A DNA stretch of 14,824 bases from Sporomusa sp. (GTDB taxonomy: Bacteria; Bacillota_C; Negativicutes; Sporomusales; Sporomusaceae): assembly GCA_029256645.1 (NCBI GenBank), contig JAQSXM010000035.1, positions 1 through 14,824 of the forward strand. The letters are read 5' to 3'. Under the pieces are notes generated by a model. The model was not told the origin of the DNA and searched no databases. It worked only from the letters and a program-made list of their open reading frames with translations. The stretch's first letter is position 1. Every line of letters begins with the position of its first letter. Made by a program: the position numbers and the translations under genes. This document shows positions 1 to 7,277 of the stretch, piece after piece.

Positions 1-90
1 AAAACTTTAACGCGTTGTATATAGCATGACGAGACTTGAGAATATGTCATACTTTTTGTTGGCAGGAATATTATTAAAGGGGGAAACGTT

Positions 91-975
91 ATGTCCATAA
101 GTCAACTAGCCGCAGCAGACGTTGTTGGGGCAGACGCTAAAATCGTTGCTCGTAATATTCGGCGTGTATACCAGATTAAACGACAACCGAACGAAGAAGC
201 TACTGAGTTTGAAGCAATTAAGCATCTGGATCTTACTGTTAAACAAGGCGAGTTTTTGGCCATAGTCGGGCCAAGTGGCTGCGGTAAGTCAACTTTCCTG
301 GATATGGTCGCAGGGTTAGCTCAACCCAGTTCAGGCGAAATTTTTATTGATGGCAAATTAATTACCGGTCCGGCATTAGACCGGGGTATTGTCATGCAGG
401 GGTATGCACTATTTCCCTGGCGCACTGTTAGAAAAAATGTTGAATTCGGGCTTGAAATAAAGAAAGTTCCCAAAAAGGATCGTAAGGAGATTAGCCAGCG
501 GTATATTGAGCTGGTAGGTTTGGCGAACTTTGAAGACCGGTATCCTCACGAATTATCCGGGGGGATGAAACAGCGGGTGGCAATTGCCAGGGCATTGGCC
601 TATGATCCGGAAGTGTTATTGATGGATGAACCATTTGCCGCTGTGGATGCCCAGACAAGAGAGGTATTGCAGGAGGAACTGCTGCGAATATGGGAAAAGA
701 CAAAAAAGACAATCATATTTGTTACCCATGGCATTGACGAAGCTGTCTTTTTAGCAGACCGGGTAGCTGTTATGACTGCTCATCCTGGAACGATTAAGGA
801 AATTGTCAATATTAACCTGCCCAGACCACGTGACGGCATTCGATCATCTGCCGATTTTGGCTGGGTTCGGCATAAGATCTGGGAGCTCCTTCAAAATGAA
901 CATTTCACCGGCGGGAAGAAGTCTTCGCCAGACCAAAATGTTGCTGAGTCTATATCCTCGTCGGCGGCCTTGTAG
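91..975 (+). CDS. ABC transporter ATP-binding protein, sulfonate/nitrate/taurine (SsuB/TauB) type
   Basis: This is the cytoplasmic ATPase of an importer of the nitrate/sulfonate/taurine family. The 294-residue protein shows all ABC motifs in order: Walker A GPSGCGKST (60-68), Q-loop Gln103 in MQGYALFPW, signature LSGGM (155-159), Walker B VLLMDE (175-180) and switch His213 in VTHG. The FPW after the Q-loop and the PRPRD segment near the C-terminus are typical of SsuB/TauB-like proteins. A purine-rich AAAGGGGGAAA ribosome binding site precedes the ATG. The N-terminal extension of about 18 residues before the nucleotide-binding fold is slightly long. No permease or binding protein is in the window, so the partners are probably upstream of position 1. 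A terminator follows directly, so this is the last gene of its operon. The substrate cannot be read from the ATPase. Sulfonate is favoured by the sulfite reductase and cysK further along, but nitrate, taurine or a thiamine precursor remain possible. Confidence 0.88.
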   Translation: MSISQLAAADVVGADAKIVARNIRRVYQIKRQPNEEATEFEAIKHLDLTVKQGEFLAIVGPSGCGKSTFLDMVAGLAQPSSGEIFIDGKLITGPALDRGIVMQGYALFPWRTVRKNVEFGLEIKKVPKKDRKEISQRYIELVGLANFEDRYPHELSGGMKQRVAIARALAYDPEVLLMDEPFAAVDAQTREVLQEELLRIWEKTKKTIIFVTHGIDEAVFLADRVAVMTAHPGTIKEIVNINLPRPRDGIRSSADFGWVRHKIWELLQNEHFTGGKKSSPDQNVAESISSSAAL

Positions 976-1023
976 ACATTTGATCATTAGCTGAATAATG
1001 GTATTAGCTGATCAGACATACTG

Positions 1024-1070
1024 AAGGCTAAGGGGCTTATTTTTTTATAAATTAGTCCCTTAGCTTTTTT
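1024..1070 (+). terminator. Rho-independent terminator after the ABC ATPase gene
   Basis: An arm at 1024-1037 (core GCTAAGGGGCT) pairs with 1054-1067 (core AGTCCCTTAGC), with two G-U pairs. A T-rich run follows at 1065-1070. The loop is AT-rich. It separates the ABC transporter transcript from the DUF2292/radical SAM pair. Confidence 0.82.
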
Positions 1071-1071
1071 A

Positions 1072-1101
1072 TTTACATATCATCTTGTTGTTCAGTTAAA
1101 T
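1072..1101 (+). promoter_or_regulatory. Possible sigma-A promoter for the DUF2292/radical SAM pair
   Basis: TTTACA at 1072-1077 is followed after 18 nt by TTAAAT at 1096-1101, four of six matches to the -10 consensus. It lies just after the preceding terminator and about 28 nt before the GTG start, where a promoter is expected. The -10 is weak, so this is tentative. Confidence 0.35.
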
Positions 1102-1128
1102 GCTTAAAAAATATGGGAGGTGTTATGT

Positions 1129-1482
1129 GTGGAGAAATTAACGCCTAAGAAGCTGTTACTACCTCAGGTTATGGAGTTGATTCGGCATTCTCTTCATACT
1201 GTCCAGTACGGACACTTGATTCTAACAATTCAAGACGGGTGTGTTATTAAGATGGAGAGAACAGAGAGGTTCATTTTCTCCTCGAAAAATAAAGCAGGCT
1301 ATATAATCCGCGATGTACCGGCAGGACAGCACTCTTTGCAGTCTAAAATTATTGCTCAACTCCAGGGATTAATGTATGGTCAGTTGATTATTAGGATAGA
1401 AGATGGTAAGGTTGATCAAATAGAGAAAACGGAGAAACGGCGTATTAATGAATATGAAGGAATACACGGCGATGGCATCTAA
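1129..1482 (+). CDS. Tandem DUF2292 (YezD-like) small protein
   Basis: The protein of about 117 residues is built from two copies of the short DUF2292 (YezD) unit, which usually occurs once in proteins of about 55-60 residues. Copy 1 contains VQYGHLILTIQDG then KMERTE; copy 2 contains LMYGQLIIRIEDG then QIEKTE. The shared pattern is a helix, YG-x-L-I, a beta strand ending in DG, then a basic/acidic TE-(R/K) tail. The open frame begins at a GTG at 1120, but that codon overlaps the ribosome binding site GGGAGG (1115-1120), so the GTG at 1129, 8 nt downstream, is preferred. The end overlaps the radical SAM start, implying translational coupling. The molecular function of DUF2292 is unknown to me. 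I recall single-copy members beside sulfur assimilation genes, which fits this region, but that link is not proved here. Confidence 0.72.
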   Translation: MEKLTPKKLLLPQVMELIRHSLHTVQYGHLILTIQDGCVIKMERTERFIFSSKNKAGYIIRDVPAGQHSLQSKIIAQLQGLMYGQLIIRIEDGKVDQIEKTEKRRINEYEGIHGDGI

Positions 1483-2098
1483 TACACAGGATAAATCTAT
1501 GACAATTACTTATAAACTAGGTATGGCATTATATATTAATATTACCAACCGCTGTACGAATAGCTGTGTTTTTTGCGTAAGAACCAAAACAGTTGGCGTT
1601 GCTGACGGGGTTAATCTTTGGCTTGAGCGGGAACCCACAGTGAATGAGGTTATTAAAGATATTCAACAATGGGATGTTTCCGAGTTGACTGAATTCGTAT
1701 TTTGTGGCTATGGTGAGCCCATGGTTCGTACCGATGCGATCATCGACATCTGCAGGGAACTGAAGAAAAAATATACTGTTCCCATTCGGATTAATACCAA
1801 TGGCCAGGCTAATTTGTTTTATGAACAAGATATCACTCCACTACTGGCAGGCCTTGTAGACGCTATTTCTATCAGTATGAACGCAAAAAGTGCCAAAGAG
1901 TATCAGGAGATATGTCTTTCGGAATTTGGCGAGAAAGCCTATGATGCTATGCTGGATTTTGCAGTTAAATGCAAGCAATATATCCCTTCCGTTGTATTAA
2001 CAATCGTTGATGTCATGCCGGAAGAGGATATCCGGGTTTGCAGGGAGGGCGCCCGGCAAATCGGCGTGGATTTCAAAGTAAGGCATTTTGTTGAATAA
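1472..2098 (+). CDS. Small radical SAM protein, TatD-associated type
   Basis: A radical SAM enzyme of about 208 residues, expected to bind a [4Fe-4S] cluster and cleave S-adenosylmethionine. Cluster cysteines are C28, C32 and C35 in the motif CTNSCVFC (C-x3-C-x2-C), preceded by the YINITNRC strand characteristic of the TatD-linked radical SAM family (TIGR04038). The SAM-binding motif appears as FCGYGEP, and INTNGQ is the next expected strand. There is no SPASM or other C-terminal cluster domain, so it is a minimal enzyme. ATG codons at 1448, 1472 and 1501 are all possible. The one at 1472 is chosen because AAGGA at 1457-1461 lies 10 nt before it. It overlaps the DUF2292 gene, so the two are probably made together. 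No tatD gene is in the window, which is unusual for the family name. The substrate is unknown. Confidence 0.78.
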   Translation: MASNTQDKSMTITYKLGMALYINITNRCTNSCVFCVRTKTVGVADGVNLWLEREPTVNEVIKDIQQWDVSELTEFVFCGYGEPMVRTDAIIDICRELKKKYTVPIRINTNGQANLFYEQDITPLLAGLVDAISISMNAKSAKEYQEICLSEFGEKAYDAMLDFAVKCKQYIPSVVLTIVDVMPEEDIRVCREGARQIGVDFKVRHFVE

Positions 2099-2108
2099 TG
2101 GATGACCT

Positions 2109-2152
2109 AACGGCGATGAACTGAGAAACAGTTTATCGCCGTTTTGAATTTT
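2109..2152 (+). terminator. Rho-independent terminator after the radical SAM gene
   Basis: A 15-bp stem with one G-U pair: AACGGCGATGAACTG (2109-2123) against CAGTTTATCGCCGTT (2129-2143), loop AGAAA. A T-rich tail TTTTGAATTTT follows. It begins about 10 nt after the stop codon. Confidence 0.9.
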
Positions 2153-2192
2153 CCGTGTATGATTAGCAGTGGTATATGTACCTAATTCAGGC

Positions 2193-2260
2193 TTGTAATT
2201 AATAAAAAAAGCTGTTAAAATTAATATTATTAAAAATAATAACTTTATATATAACTAGGA
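2193..2260 (+). promoter_or_regulatory. AT-rich promoter/operator region of the efflux operon
   Basis: The stretch before padR is almost pure A/T. It holds an inverted repeat ATTATT-AAA-AATAAT (2226-2240) and a weak promoter candidate, TTGTAA (2193-2198) with TTAAAA (2215-2220). PadR regulators usually bind AT-rich dyads at their own promoter, so this is the natural place for an autoregulatory operator. The exact boxes cannot be fixed by eye. Confidence 0.32.
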
Positions 2261-2269
2261 GAACTGGTG

Positions 2270-2629
2270 ATGTTGTCTAAAGATAGTGACTATAAAACAT
2301 GGGTTAAATCGATTATCGGTTTGTACGTACTGACGCTACTTAAAAAAGAACCGATCCATGGCAATAAGCTTGCCGAAAAAATTCGAAACAGGACCAAGTC
2401 GGCAATCTCTCCTAATCCTAATGCATTATACCCACTACTCAGAATTATGGAGGAGCATGGCTATATAGCGGGTAACTGGAGCAATCCGGAAACACGCAAT
2501 AAACGGGTATACTCCATCACTGAGTTAGGGTTGTCATTTTTGCCCGCATTACAGGAAAAGGTCAGAATAAAGCTGGATGAATCAGAATGTAAACTGCAAA
2601 TATTGCGGGAGGACTTGTTGCACAATTAG
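2270..2629 (+). CDS. PadR family transcriptional regulator
   Basis: A winged-helix DNA-binding protein of 119 residues, predicted to repress the efflux pump encoded downstream. The PadR pattern is clear: a helix with LYVLTLLKKEPIHGNKLAEKI, then a recognition segment PNPNALYPLLRIMEEHGYI, then the wing with RNKRVYSITELG. The C-terminal part is a single helix, as in the smaller PadR-s subgroup. The open frame starts with GTG at 2267, but the next codon is an ATG 8 nt after AGGAG (2257-2261), so ATG 2270 is used. The stop is 15 nt before the HlyD gene, so the three genes 2270-5250 form one operon. In this family the effector is normally a compound exported by the neighbouring pump; which compound is not visible here. 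Confidence 0.88.
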   Translation: MLSKDSDYKTWVKSIIGLYVLTLLKKEPIHGNKLAEKIRNRTKSAISPNPNALYPLLRIMEEHGYIAGNWSNPETRNKRVYSITELGLSFLPALQEKVRIKLDESECKLQILREDLLHN

Positions 2630-2644
2630 AGTGGAGGAGCAAAA

Positions 2645-3664
2645 ATGAGTCAAGAAAAAATGATAAATAAGAAAAAACTGATCGGCATAGCCGGATTAGT
2701 TGTTGCTGTAATTCTCTGTGGTGGTTTATGGTGGTGGATTAACTATGCCGGGGTAGTATCAACTGATGATGCCAGAGTAAAAGGTACGATTGTTGCTGTA
2801 AGCTCGCGGGTATCGGCCCAGGTTGATGAAGTTCTGGTAAATGAAGGGGATGAGGTTCAAGCCGGGCAGATCATAGCCAAGCTTGACAGCAAAGAGCTGG
2901 AAGCGCAAGTTGCGCAAGCCAGCGCTAATCTGACAGCCGCCCAGGCTAAACTGGCCGGAATAAAAGTCGGCAATAGACCCCAGCAGATAGCCCAGGCCGA
3001 GGCTGGTGCCGAACAGGCAGCAGCCAATCTGGAAAATGCTCAAAAAATATATGAGCGGAGTGAGACCTTGTATAATGAGGGAGCGATATCTGCTCAGCAG
3101 CTTGACTCAGCAAGTACAGCTTTGTCTGTTGCTCAGGCACAATATCATGCTGCCGGTCAGTCGGTTAGCCTGACCGCAGAAGGCGCACGTCCGGAAGATA
3201 TTCAGGCAGCTGCCGCGCAGGTTGAACAAGCGGCTGCTGCGTTAAAAAATGCTGAACTACAATTGAATAACACGGTAATTAAAGCGCCTATTTCCGGTGT
3301 TGTTGCCGTAAAATCTGTTGATGCCGGGGAAAGTATAGCTGTAGGTCAGGCGCTGGTCAATATTGCCAATCTGAATGATATATGGGTTGCAGCCAACATC
3401 GACGAGACGAATGTAGGAAAAATGCGGGTTGGGCAGAACGTTGAATTTAGCATTGACGCTTATCCGGGTAGAACATTTAGCGGTGAAGTAAGTGAAATCG
3501 GTGCAGCGACCGGGTCTCAGTTTGCCTTACTGCCAACGGAAAATACCTCAGGTAATTACACTAAAGTTACTCAGAAACTTCCGATTAAAATTAAAGTTAA
3601 CCCAAATGACTCATATTCACTAAAACCCGGCATGTCAGCGATAGTGAACGTGCATGTTAGTTAA
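2645..3664 (+). CDS. HlyD/EmrA family membrane fusion (adaptor) protein
   Basis: The periplasmic adaptor of a tripartite efflux pump, 339 residues. A short cytoplasmic N-terminus is followed by one membrane helix (about 12-34, with WWW at its end). Then come the first half of the lipoyl domain (VAVSSRVSAQVDEVLVNEGDEV, 50-71), a long Ala/Gln-rich coiled-coil hairpin (about 85-208), the second lipoyl half (NNTVIKAPISGVV, 208-220) and a beta-barrel region. The STDDARVKG segment at 39-47 is typical of EmrA-like adaptors. The start has GGAGGAG 5-6 nt upstream. The stop overlaps the alternative upstream ATG of the pump gene. Such adaptors require an outer membrane, which supports a diderm host. No TolC-like channel is in the window, so it must come from elsewhere. 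It is slightly shorter than E. coli EmrA. Confidence 0.9.
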   Translation: MSQEKMINKKKLIGIAGLVVAVILCGGLWWWINYAGVVSTDDARVKGTIVAVSSRVSAQVDEVLVNEGDEVQAGQIIAKLDSKELEAQVAQASANLTAAQAKLAGIKVGNRPQQIAQAEAGAEQAAANLENAQKIYERSETLYNEGAISAQQLDSASTALSVAQAQYHAAGQSVSLTAEGARPEDIQAAAAQVEQAAAALKNAELQLNNTVIKAPISGVVAVKSVDAGESIAVGQALVNIANLNDIWVAANIDETNVGKMRVGQNVEFSIDAYPGRTFSGEVSEIGAATGSQFALLPTENTSGNYTKVTQKLPIKIKVNPNDSYSLKPGMSAIVNVHVS

Positions 3665-3681
3665 TGAAAGAGGTGGGGGGG

Positions 3682-5250
3682 ATGGAACAAACTATTGCGC
3701 CTAACAAATATCTGGTGCTTCTTACTGTTACGCTGGGAACAATGCTCAGTGGCTATGTGAGTAGCTCAGTAAATATTGCATTGCCAAATATTATGCAGGT
3801 CTTTGGTTTTACTATGGATTCGGTTGTTTGGGTATCGTTGGCATATATGCTGCCTTATGGCTCAATCCTGCCGATTACAGGAAAATTAGGAGACCAGTTT
3901 GGCCGTAAAAAGCTGTATATCATCGGTCTCAGCATTTTTGCAGCCGCTACACTGTTAATCGGTTTGTCCTGGAACAGTACCGTGTTAATTGTTTTTCGGA
4001 TTGTGCAGGGGATAGGTGCCGGGCTCCTGTTTCCTAATGCGATGGCGCTGGTTTCAGAGGCATTCCCGGCACAAGAGCGCGGGAAAGCATTGGGGTTGTG
4101 GGGAGCTCTGGCTGCTGCGGGTAGTGCTCTTGGACCTACAATTGGCGGTTCCATTGTTGAATATCTGGATTGGCATTTAATCTTCTACTCTATCCTGCCG
4201 TTTGCGGTCGCCGGTATTCTCCTTGGCGTAAAAGTATTGCAGGAATCCAAGGCCGAGCATACCGATGCTACCGTTGACTATATCGGTGGTGCATTATTGG
4301 TAGTTAGCCTGAGCTGTTTGTTGCTGGTACTCAATCAAGGCGCTAAAGAGGGGTGGTCCTCAGTGTATATCGTCAGCCTCAGTATGGCAGCGGTATTCTC
4401 AATGGGACTATTCCTATTCCTGGAAAGCCATATTGATAAGCCGATGGTTGATCTTGGCCTATTTAAAAACACAACATTTACGATGTCTAATATCGTGGGT
4501 TTTCTGTCCTTTATGGCGATGTATGGCGGCTTGTTTCTTTTGCCGTTTTATCTTCGTAATATTCAAGGCTTTACCGCTATTGACGCCGGTATAGCGATGC
4601 TGCCGCTCACCCTGGCGATGGTAGTGCTTGCTCCGGTAGGCGGGCGCCTTGCAGATCGTTTTGGGGCAAAGATTCCTGCTTCGGCCGGTATGGCCATTAT
4701 GGCCGCCGCACTCTATTCTTTCCGGCTGCTTGATGACAAAACCCCTTACCTCTATATTGCACTTGGGCTTATTGTTATGGGGGTTGGCCTGGCCTTGACC
4801 ATGTCGCCGTTATCAAATGGTGTTATGGGTTCGTTGCCTAAAGATAAACTAGGGGTTGGGTCAGGGGTATTCAATCTGTTTAAGAATGTTGGCGGCAGTG
4901 TTGGTGTCGCTGTCATGGGGACATTACTTGACAGCAGGACTACCTTTCATACGGCTGTTTATGGCAATTCCTTAAATATAACCTCCGACGCAGCCAACCA
5001 GACAATTGCAACAATGCAGGGATATTTTGTCCATAGCGGCTTTACGCTTAGTGAAGGCAAGCTGATGGCTTTAGAAGTTCTAAAAGGAATGTTGGCAAAA
5101 CAAGCTGCTGTTTTGGCCTTTGACGATGTGTTTCTGGTTACGGCGGTATTGTGCGCTATCGGTATTGTACCGGCGCTCTTAATTCGCAATGCCAGGAAGG
5201 AGAAAAAGCAGGCTGAGTCAGTCAAGGCCGTGGTGGCAGAGGTGAATTAG
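3682..5250 (+). CDS. DHA2 family MFS drug exporter (EmrB/QacA type)
   Basis: An inner-membrane proton-driven exporter of 522 residues with the hydrophobic pattern of 14 transmembrane helices, partner of the adjacent HlyD protein. Motif A is GKLGDQFGRKKL (67-78); the exporter motif C region reads GSALGPTIGG after the fourth/fifth helix. A loop with many charged residues and a large extracytoplasmic segment (TTFHTAVYGN onward) precede the last helix, as in EmrB. The open frame reaches back to an ATG at 3664 that overlaps the HlyD stop. That codon has no ribosome binding site, whereas GAGGTG (3670-3675) sits 6 nt before ATG 3682. The acidic residue normally in helix 1 (LDxTIVNVALP in most DHA2 pumps) is missing: this protein has YVSSSVNIALP. 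A terminator after the gene ends the operon. Substrate unknown. Confidence 0.9.
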   Translation: MEQTIAPNKYLVLLTVTLGTMLSGYVSSSVNIALPNIMQVFGFTMDSVVWVSLAYMLPYGSILPITGKLGDQFGRKKLYIIGLSIFAAATLLIGLSWNSTVLIVFRIVQGIGAGLLFPNAMALVSEAFPAQERGKALGLWGALAAAGSALGPTIGGSIVEYLDWHLIFYSILPFAVAGILLGVKVLQESKAEHTDATVDYIGGALLVVSLSCLLLVLNQGAKEGWSSVYIVSLSMAAVFSMGLFLFLESHIDKPMVDLGLFKNTTFTMSNIVGFLSFMAMYGGLFLLPFYLRNIQGFTAIDAGIAMLPLTLAMVVLAPVGGRLADRFGAKIPASAGMAIMAAALYSFRLLDDKTPYLYIALGLIVMGVGLALTMSPLSNGVMGSLPKDKLGVGSGVFNLFKNVGGSVGVAVMGTLLDSRTTFHTAVYGNSLNITSDAANQTIATMQGYFVHSGFTLSEGKLMALEVLKGMLAKQAAVLAFDDVFLVTAVLCAIGIVPALLIRNARKEKKQAESVKAVVAEVN

Positions 5251-5329
5251 CAGCATAACCAAGAAAGAGCGGATGCTTTACAAATTACTAGAAATCTGTT
5301 ATTTTAGGTATATGCTGATCAGAAAACTG

Positions 5330-5370
5330 AAGGCCAAGTTCATTGTGGTGAACTTTGGCCTTTTTTCTTT
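5330..5370 (+). terminator. Rho-independent terminator between the efflux operon and the sulfite reductase gene
   Basis: AAGGCCAAGTTCA (5330-5342) pairs with TGAACTTTGGCCTT (5349-5362), with a one-base bulge and loop TTGTGG, followed by TTTTTTCTTT. It ends the MFS transcript. It lies only about 35 nt before the next start codon, so a promoter for that gene would overlap or precede it. It could also act as a leader attenuator. Confidence 0.88.
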
Positions 5371-5401
5371 ATTAAGTAAAGACTATGGAGGGAATTCAAA
5401 A

Positions 5402-7009
5402 ATGGAACAAGCATGGGCCAAAGAATTGGACAAGTTGAACAAGGTTGAATTAATCAAGCTCGAAAAAGACGGCTTGGATATAGTCAACGACATCGAACGT
5501 TATGCTAAACTTGGCTTTGATGCCATTGAAGAAAAGGATTTTGATCTGCTTAAATGGCTGGGGCTATACATATCCCGCCCTAAAGAAGCAGGATTCTTTT
5601 TACTGCGGGTAAAAGTCCCGGGCGGGGTGCTGACCTCTGCTCAGGCAAGGGTATTAGGCAGCCTTGCCCGTGACTATGGCCGCAACCTCCTGGATATCTC
5701 TACAAGGCATGCTATCCAGCTTCACTGGATTCGCGTAGAATATTTACCTGATATCTTTGCCAGGCTGGAGAAAGTTGGTTTAAGCTGCCTGGAGTCTGCT
5801 GGTGACTGTCCTCGTACGATTGTGGGAAACCCGGTGGCAGGTTATGATCCGGAAGAAGTAATTGATGCGGCGCCGATCTTAAAACAGGTATCCGATTTTT
5901 TCCATAATAATAGAGATTTTTCCAATCTTCCCCGTAAATTCAAAATGTCGATTTCCGGTAGTATTCATAACCCGGTACACGCTGAAATCAACGATTTATC
6001 CTTTACTCCGGCTGAAAAAGAACTGGTTGGGGAAAAAGTGCTGGGGTTTAATGTGCTTGTTGGTGGTGGTCTCTCCGCCAAACCAAGTATGGCGTTACCG
6101 CTAAATATCTTTGTTCGATCAGAGCAGGTGCTGGCGGTAGCCAAGGCCGTGGCTGCCATCTTCCGCGACTACGGTTACCGGGAAAAACGTAATCATGCCA
6201 GGCTGAAATTTTTGTTACAAGACTGGGGTATTCACAAGTTCCGGCAGGAAGTCATTAAACTGACAGGACCGCTGGCTGCAAGCGGCCAGGATTTAACCGT
6301 TGATTGGAATGCCGGGTGCCTGTATGGCGTCAACAAACAGAAACAGGCCGGCCTTAATTATGTTGGACTAAGCATACCGCTGGGGCGTTTTGATGCCGAC
6401 GAGATCGAACAATTGGCAGCCCTTGCCGAACAATATGGTGATGGTTCACTTCGCACAACCAACTCGCAGAATATGATTTTACTTAACATTCCTGATGCGC
6501 AGGTGGAAAACTTACTTGCGGAAAAGGTACTAACGCGGCTGACTCCGTTCCCCGCACCGTTTACTGCCCGGGCAGTCTGCTGTACCGGTACGCAATTTTG
6601 CCCACTTGGCATTGCTGAAACCAAGCAGAGAGCGGCAGCCATTCTTGAATATCTGGATAAACAGGTGAAATTGGCGGAACCCCTTGTTCTCCATATTAGT
6701 GGTTGTGTAAATTCCTGTGCGCAGCAGCAGGTTGCCGATATTGGCCTGCAGGGAGTCATGGCGAGAGTGGGGGATCAGCTGACAGAGGCCTTTGAGTTTT
6801 CGCTTGGCGGTAAACTGGGGCCACAGGCTGCTTTTAGCGTCAAGCTTAAGGGCAGCGTTCCCGCTGATCGCGCAGCTAAAGCAATTGAAAGCCTTGTTGT
6901 GTTTTTTATAATCAGCAAATTACCAGGAGAATATTTTAATCAGTTTGTACAACGAGTCGGCCCGGAAAGTTTCCAGCTTGAACTTGACAAATATATTGCG
7001 CAGGGATAA
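5402..7009 (+). CDS. Ferredoxin-type sulfite (or nitrite) reductase, siroheme and [4Fe-4S]
   Basis: A cytoplasmic enzyme for the six-electron reduction of sulfite to sulfide (or nitrite to ammonia), 535 residues, one polypeptide without flavin domains, so ferredoxin is the likely donor. Two half-repeats are visible, the first with RVKVPGGVLTSAQ and ISTRHAIQLHW, the second with LSIPLGRF and RTTNSQNMIL. The siroheme/cluster cysteines are intact: C394 and C400 (CTGTQFC) and C435 and C439 (GCVNSC). In NLPRKFK (175-181) the last residue is Lys181; sulfite reductases have Lys here while plant nitrite reductase has Asn, favouring sulfite. An upstream in-frame ATG at 5273 is rejected because that extension runs through a terminator; GGAGGG (5388-5393) precedes ATG 5402. 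cysK downstream would use the sulfide. Confidence 0.9.
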   Translation: MEQAWAKELDKLNKVELIKLEKDGLDIVNDIERYAKLGFDAIEEKDFDLLKWLGLYISRPKEAGFFLLRVKVPGGVLTSAQARVLGSLARDYGRNLLDISTRHAIQLHWIRVEYLPDIFARLEKVGLSCLESAGDCPRTIVGNPVAGYDPEEVIDAAPILKQVSDFFHNNRDFSNLPRKFKMSISGSIHNPVHAEINDLSFTPAEKELVGEKVLGFNVLVGGGLSAKPSMALPLNIFVRSEQVLAVAKAVAAIFRDYGYREKRNHARLKFLLQDWGIHKFRQEVIKLTGPLAASGQDLTVDWNAGCLYGVNKQKQAGLNYVGLSIPLGRFDADEIEQLAALAEQYGDGSLRTTNSQNMILLNIPDAQVENLLAEKVLTRLTPFPAPFTARAVCCTGTQFCPLGIAETKQRAAAILEYLDKQVKLAEPLVLHISGCVNSCAQQQVADIGLQGVMARVGDQLTEAFEFSLGGKLGPQAAFSVKLKGSVPADRAAKAIESLVVFFIISKLPGEYFNQFVQRVGPESFQLELDKYIAQG

Positions 7010-7015
7010 TTGATC

Positions 7016-7056
7016 TTAGGCCACTTCTTCAGAGCGGAAGTGGCCTAAATTTTTTT
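7016..7056 (+). terminator. Rho-independent terminator after the sulfite reductase gene
   Basis: A perfect 12-bp stem TTAGGCCACTTC (7016-7027) with GAAGTGGCCTAA (7037-7048), followed by ATTTTTTT. It starts 6 nt after the stop codon, so the reductase is monocistronic. Confidence 0.94.
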
Positions 7057-7128
7057 AACGCCAAGCTCTTTTTGTGTATTCCTGCACAAAGGACAAATGT
7101 ATTAATACATAAGAGAGACTGTAGTGTG

Positions 7129-7157
7129 TTGACAACAAAGATGTAAAGGTGTATAGT
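7129..7157 (+). promoter_or_regulatory. Strong sigma-A promoter of the binding-protein gene
   Basis: A perfect -35 TTGACA (7129-7134) is followed by a 17-nt spacer and -10 TATAGT (7152-7157, five of six). Transcription should start near 7164, giving a leader of about 114 nt before the ATG at 7278. Confidence 0.85.
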
Positions 7158-7213
7158 GTGTTTTGAGTACAAAATACATAGATTCCTCGACACAAGTACA
7201 TTCTGAACAAAAG

Positions 7214-7255
7214 ACCCCAAGTTGCACACTTGAGGCTGGAATAATCAGTCCGGGG
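7214..7255 (+). promoter_or_regulatory. Possible three-way-junction structure in the binding-protein leader
   Basis: CCC (7215-7217) can pair with GGG (7253-7255) and enclose two hairpins. These are CAAGT-TGCAC-ACTTG (7218-7232), perfect, and GGCTG (7234-7238) with CAGTCC (7246-7251), one bulge. It ends about 20 nt before the start codon. It does not match a riboswitch class I recognise, and the closing stem is short, so a regulatory role is only a possibility. Confidence 0.25.
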
Positions 7256-7277
7256 AACAAGAAGGGCAGGAGAAAAT

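Noticed and set aside
5273..5401. N-terminal extension of the sulfite reductase starting at ATG 5273
   Set aside because: It reads through the stem of an intrinsic terminator and lacks homology-like sequence. GGAGGG before ATG 5402 and the family N-terminus favour the shorter protein.
6358..6759. 133-aa frame on the minus strand inside the sulfite reductase gene
   Set aside because: It is antisense to a well-supported enzyme with intact motifs, and has no family signal or ribosome binding site.
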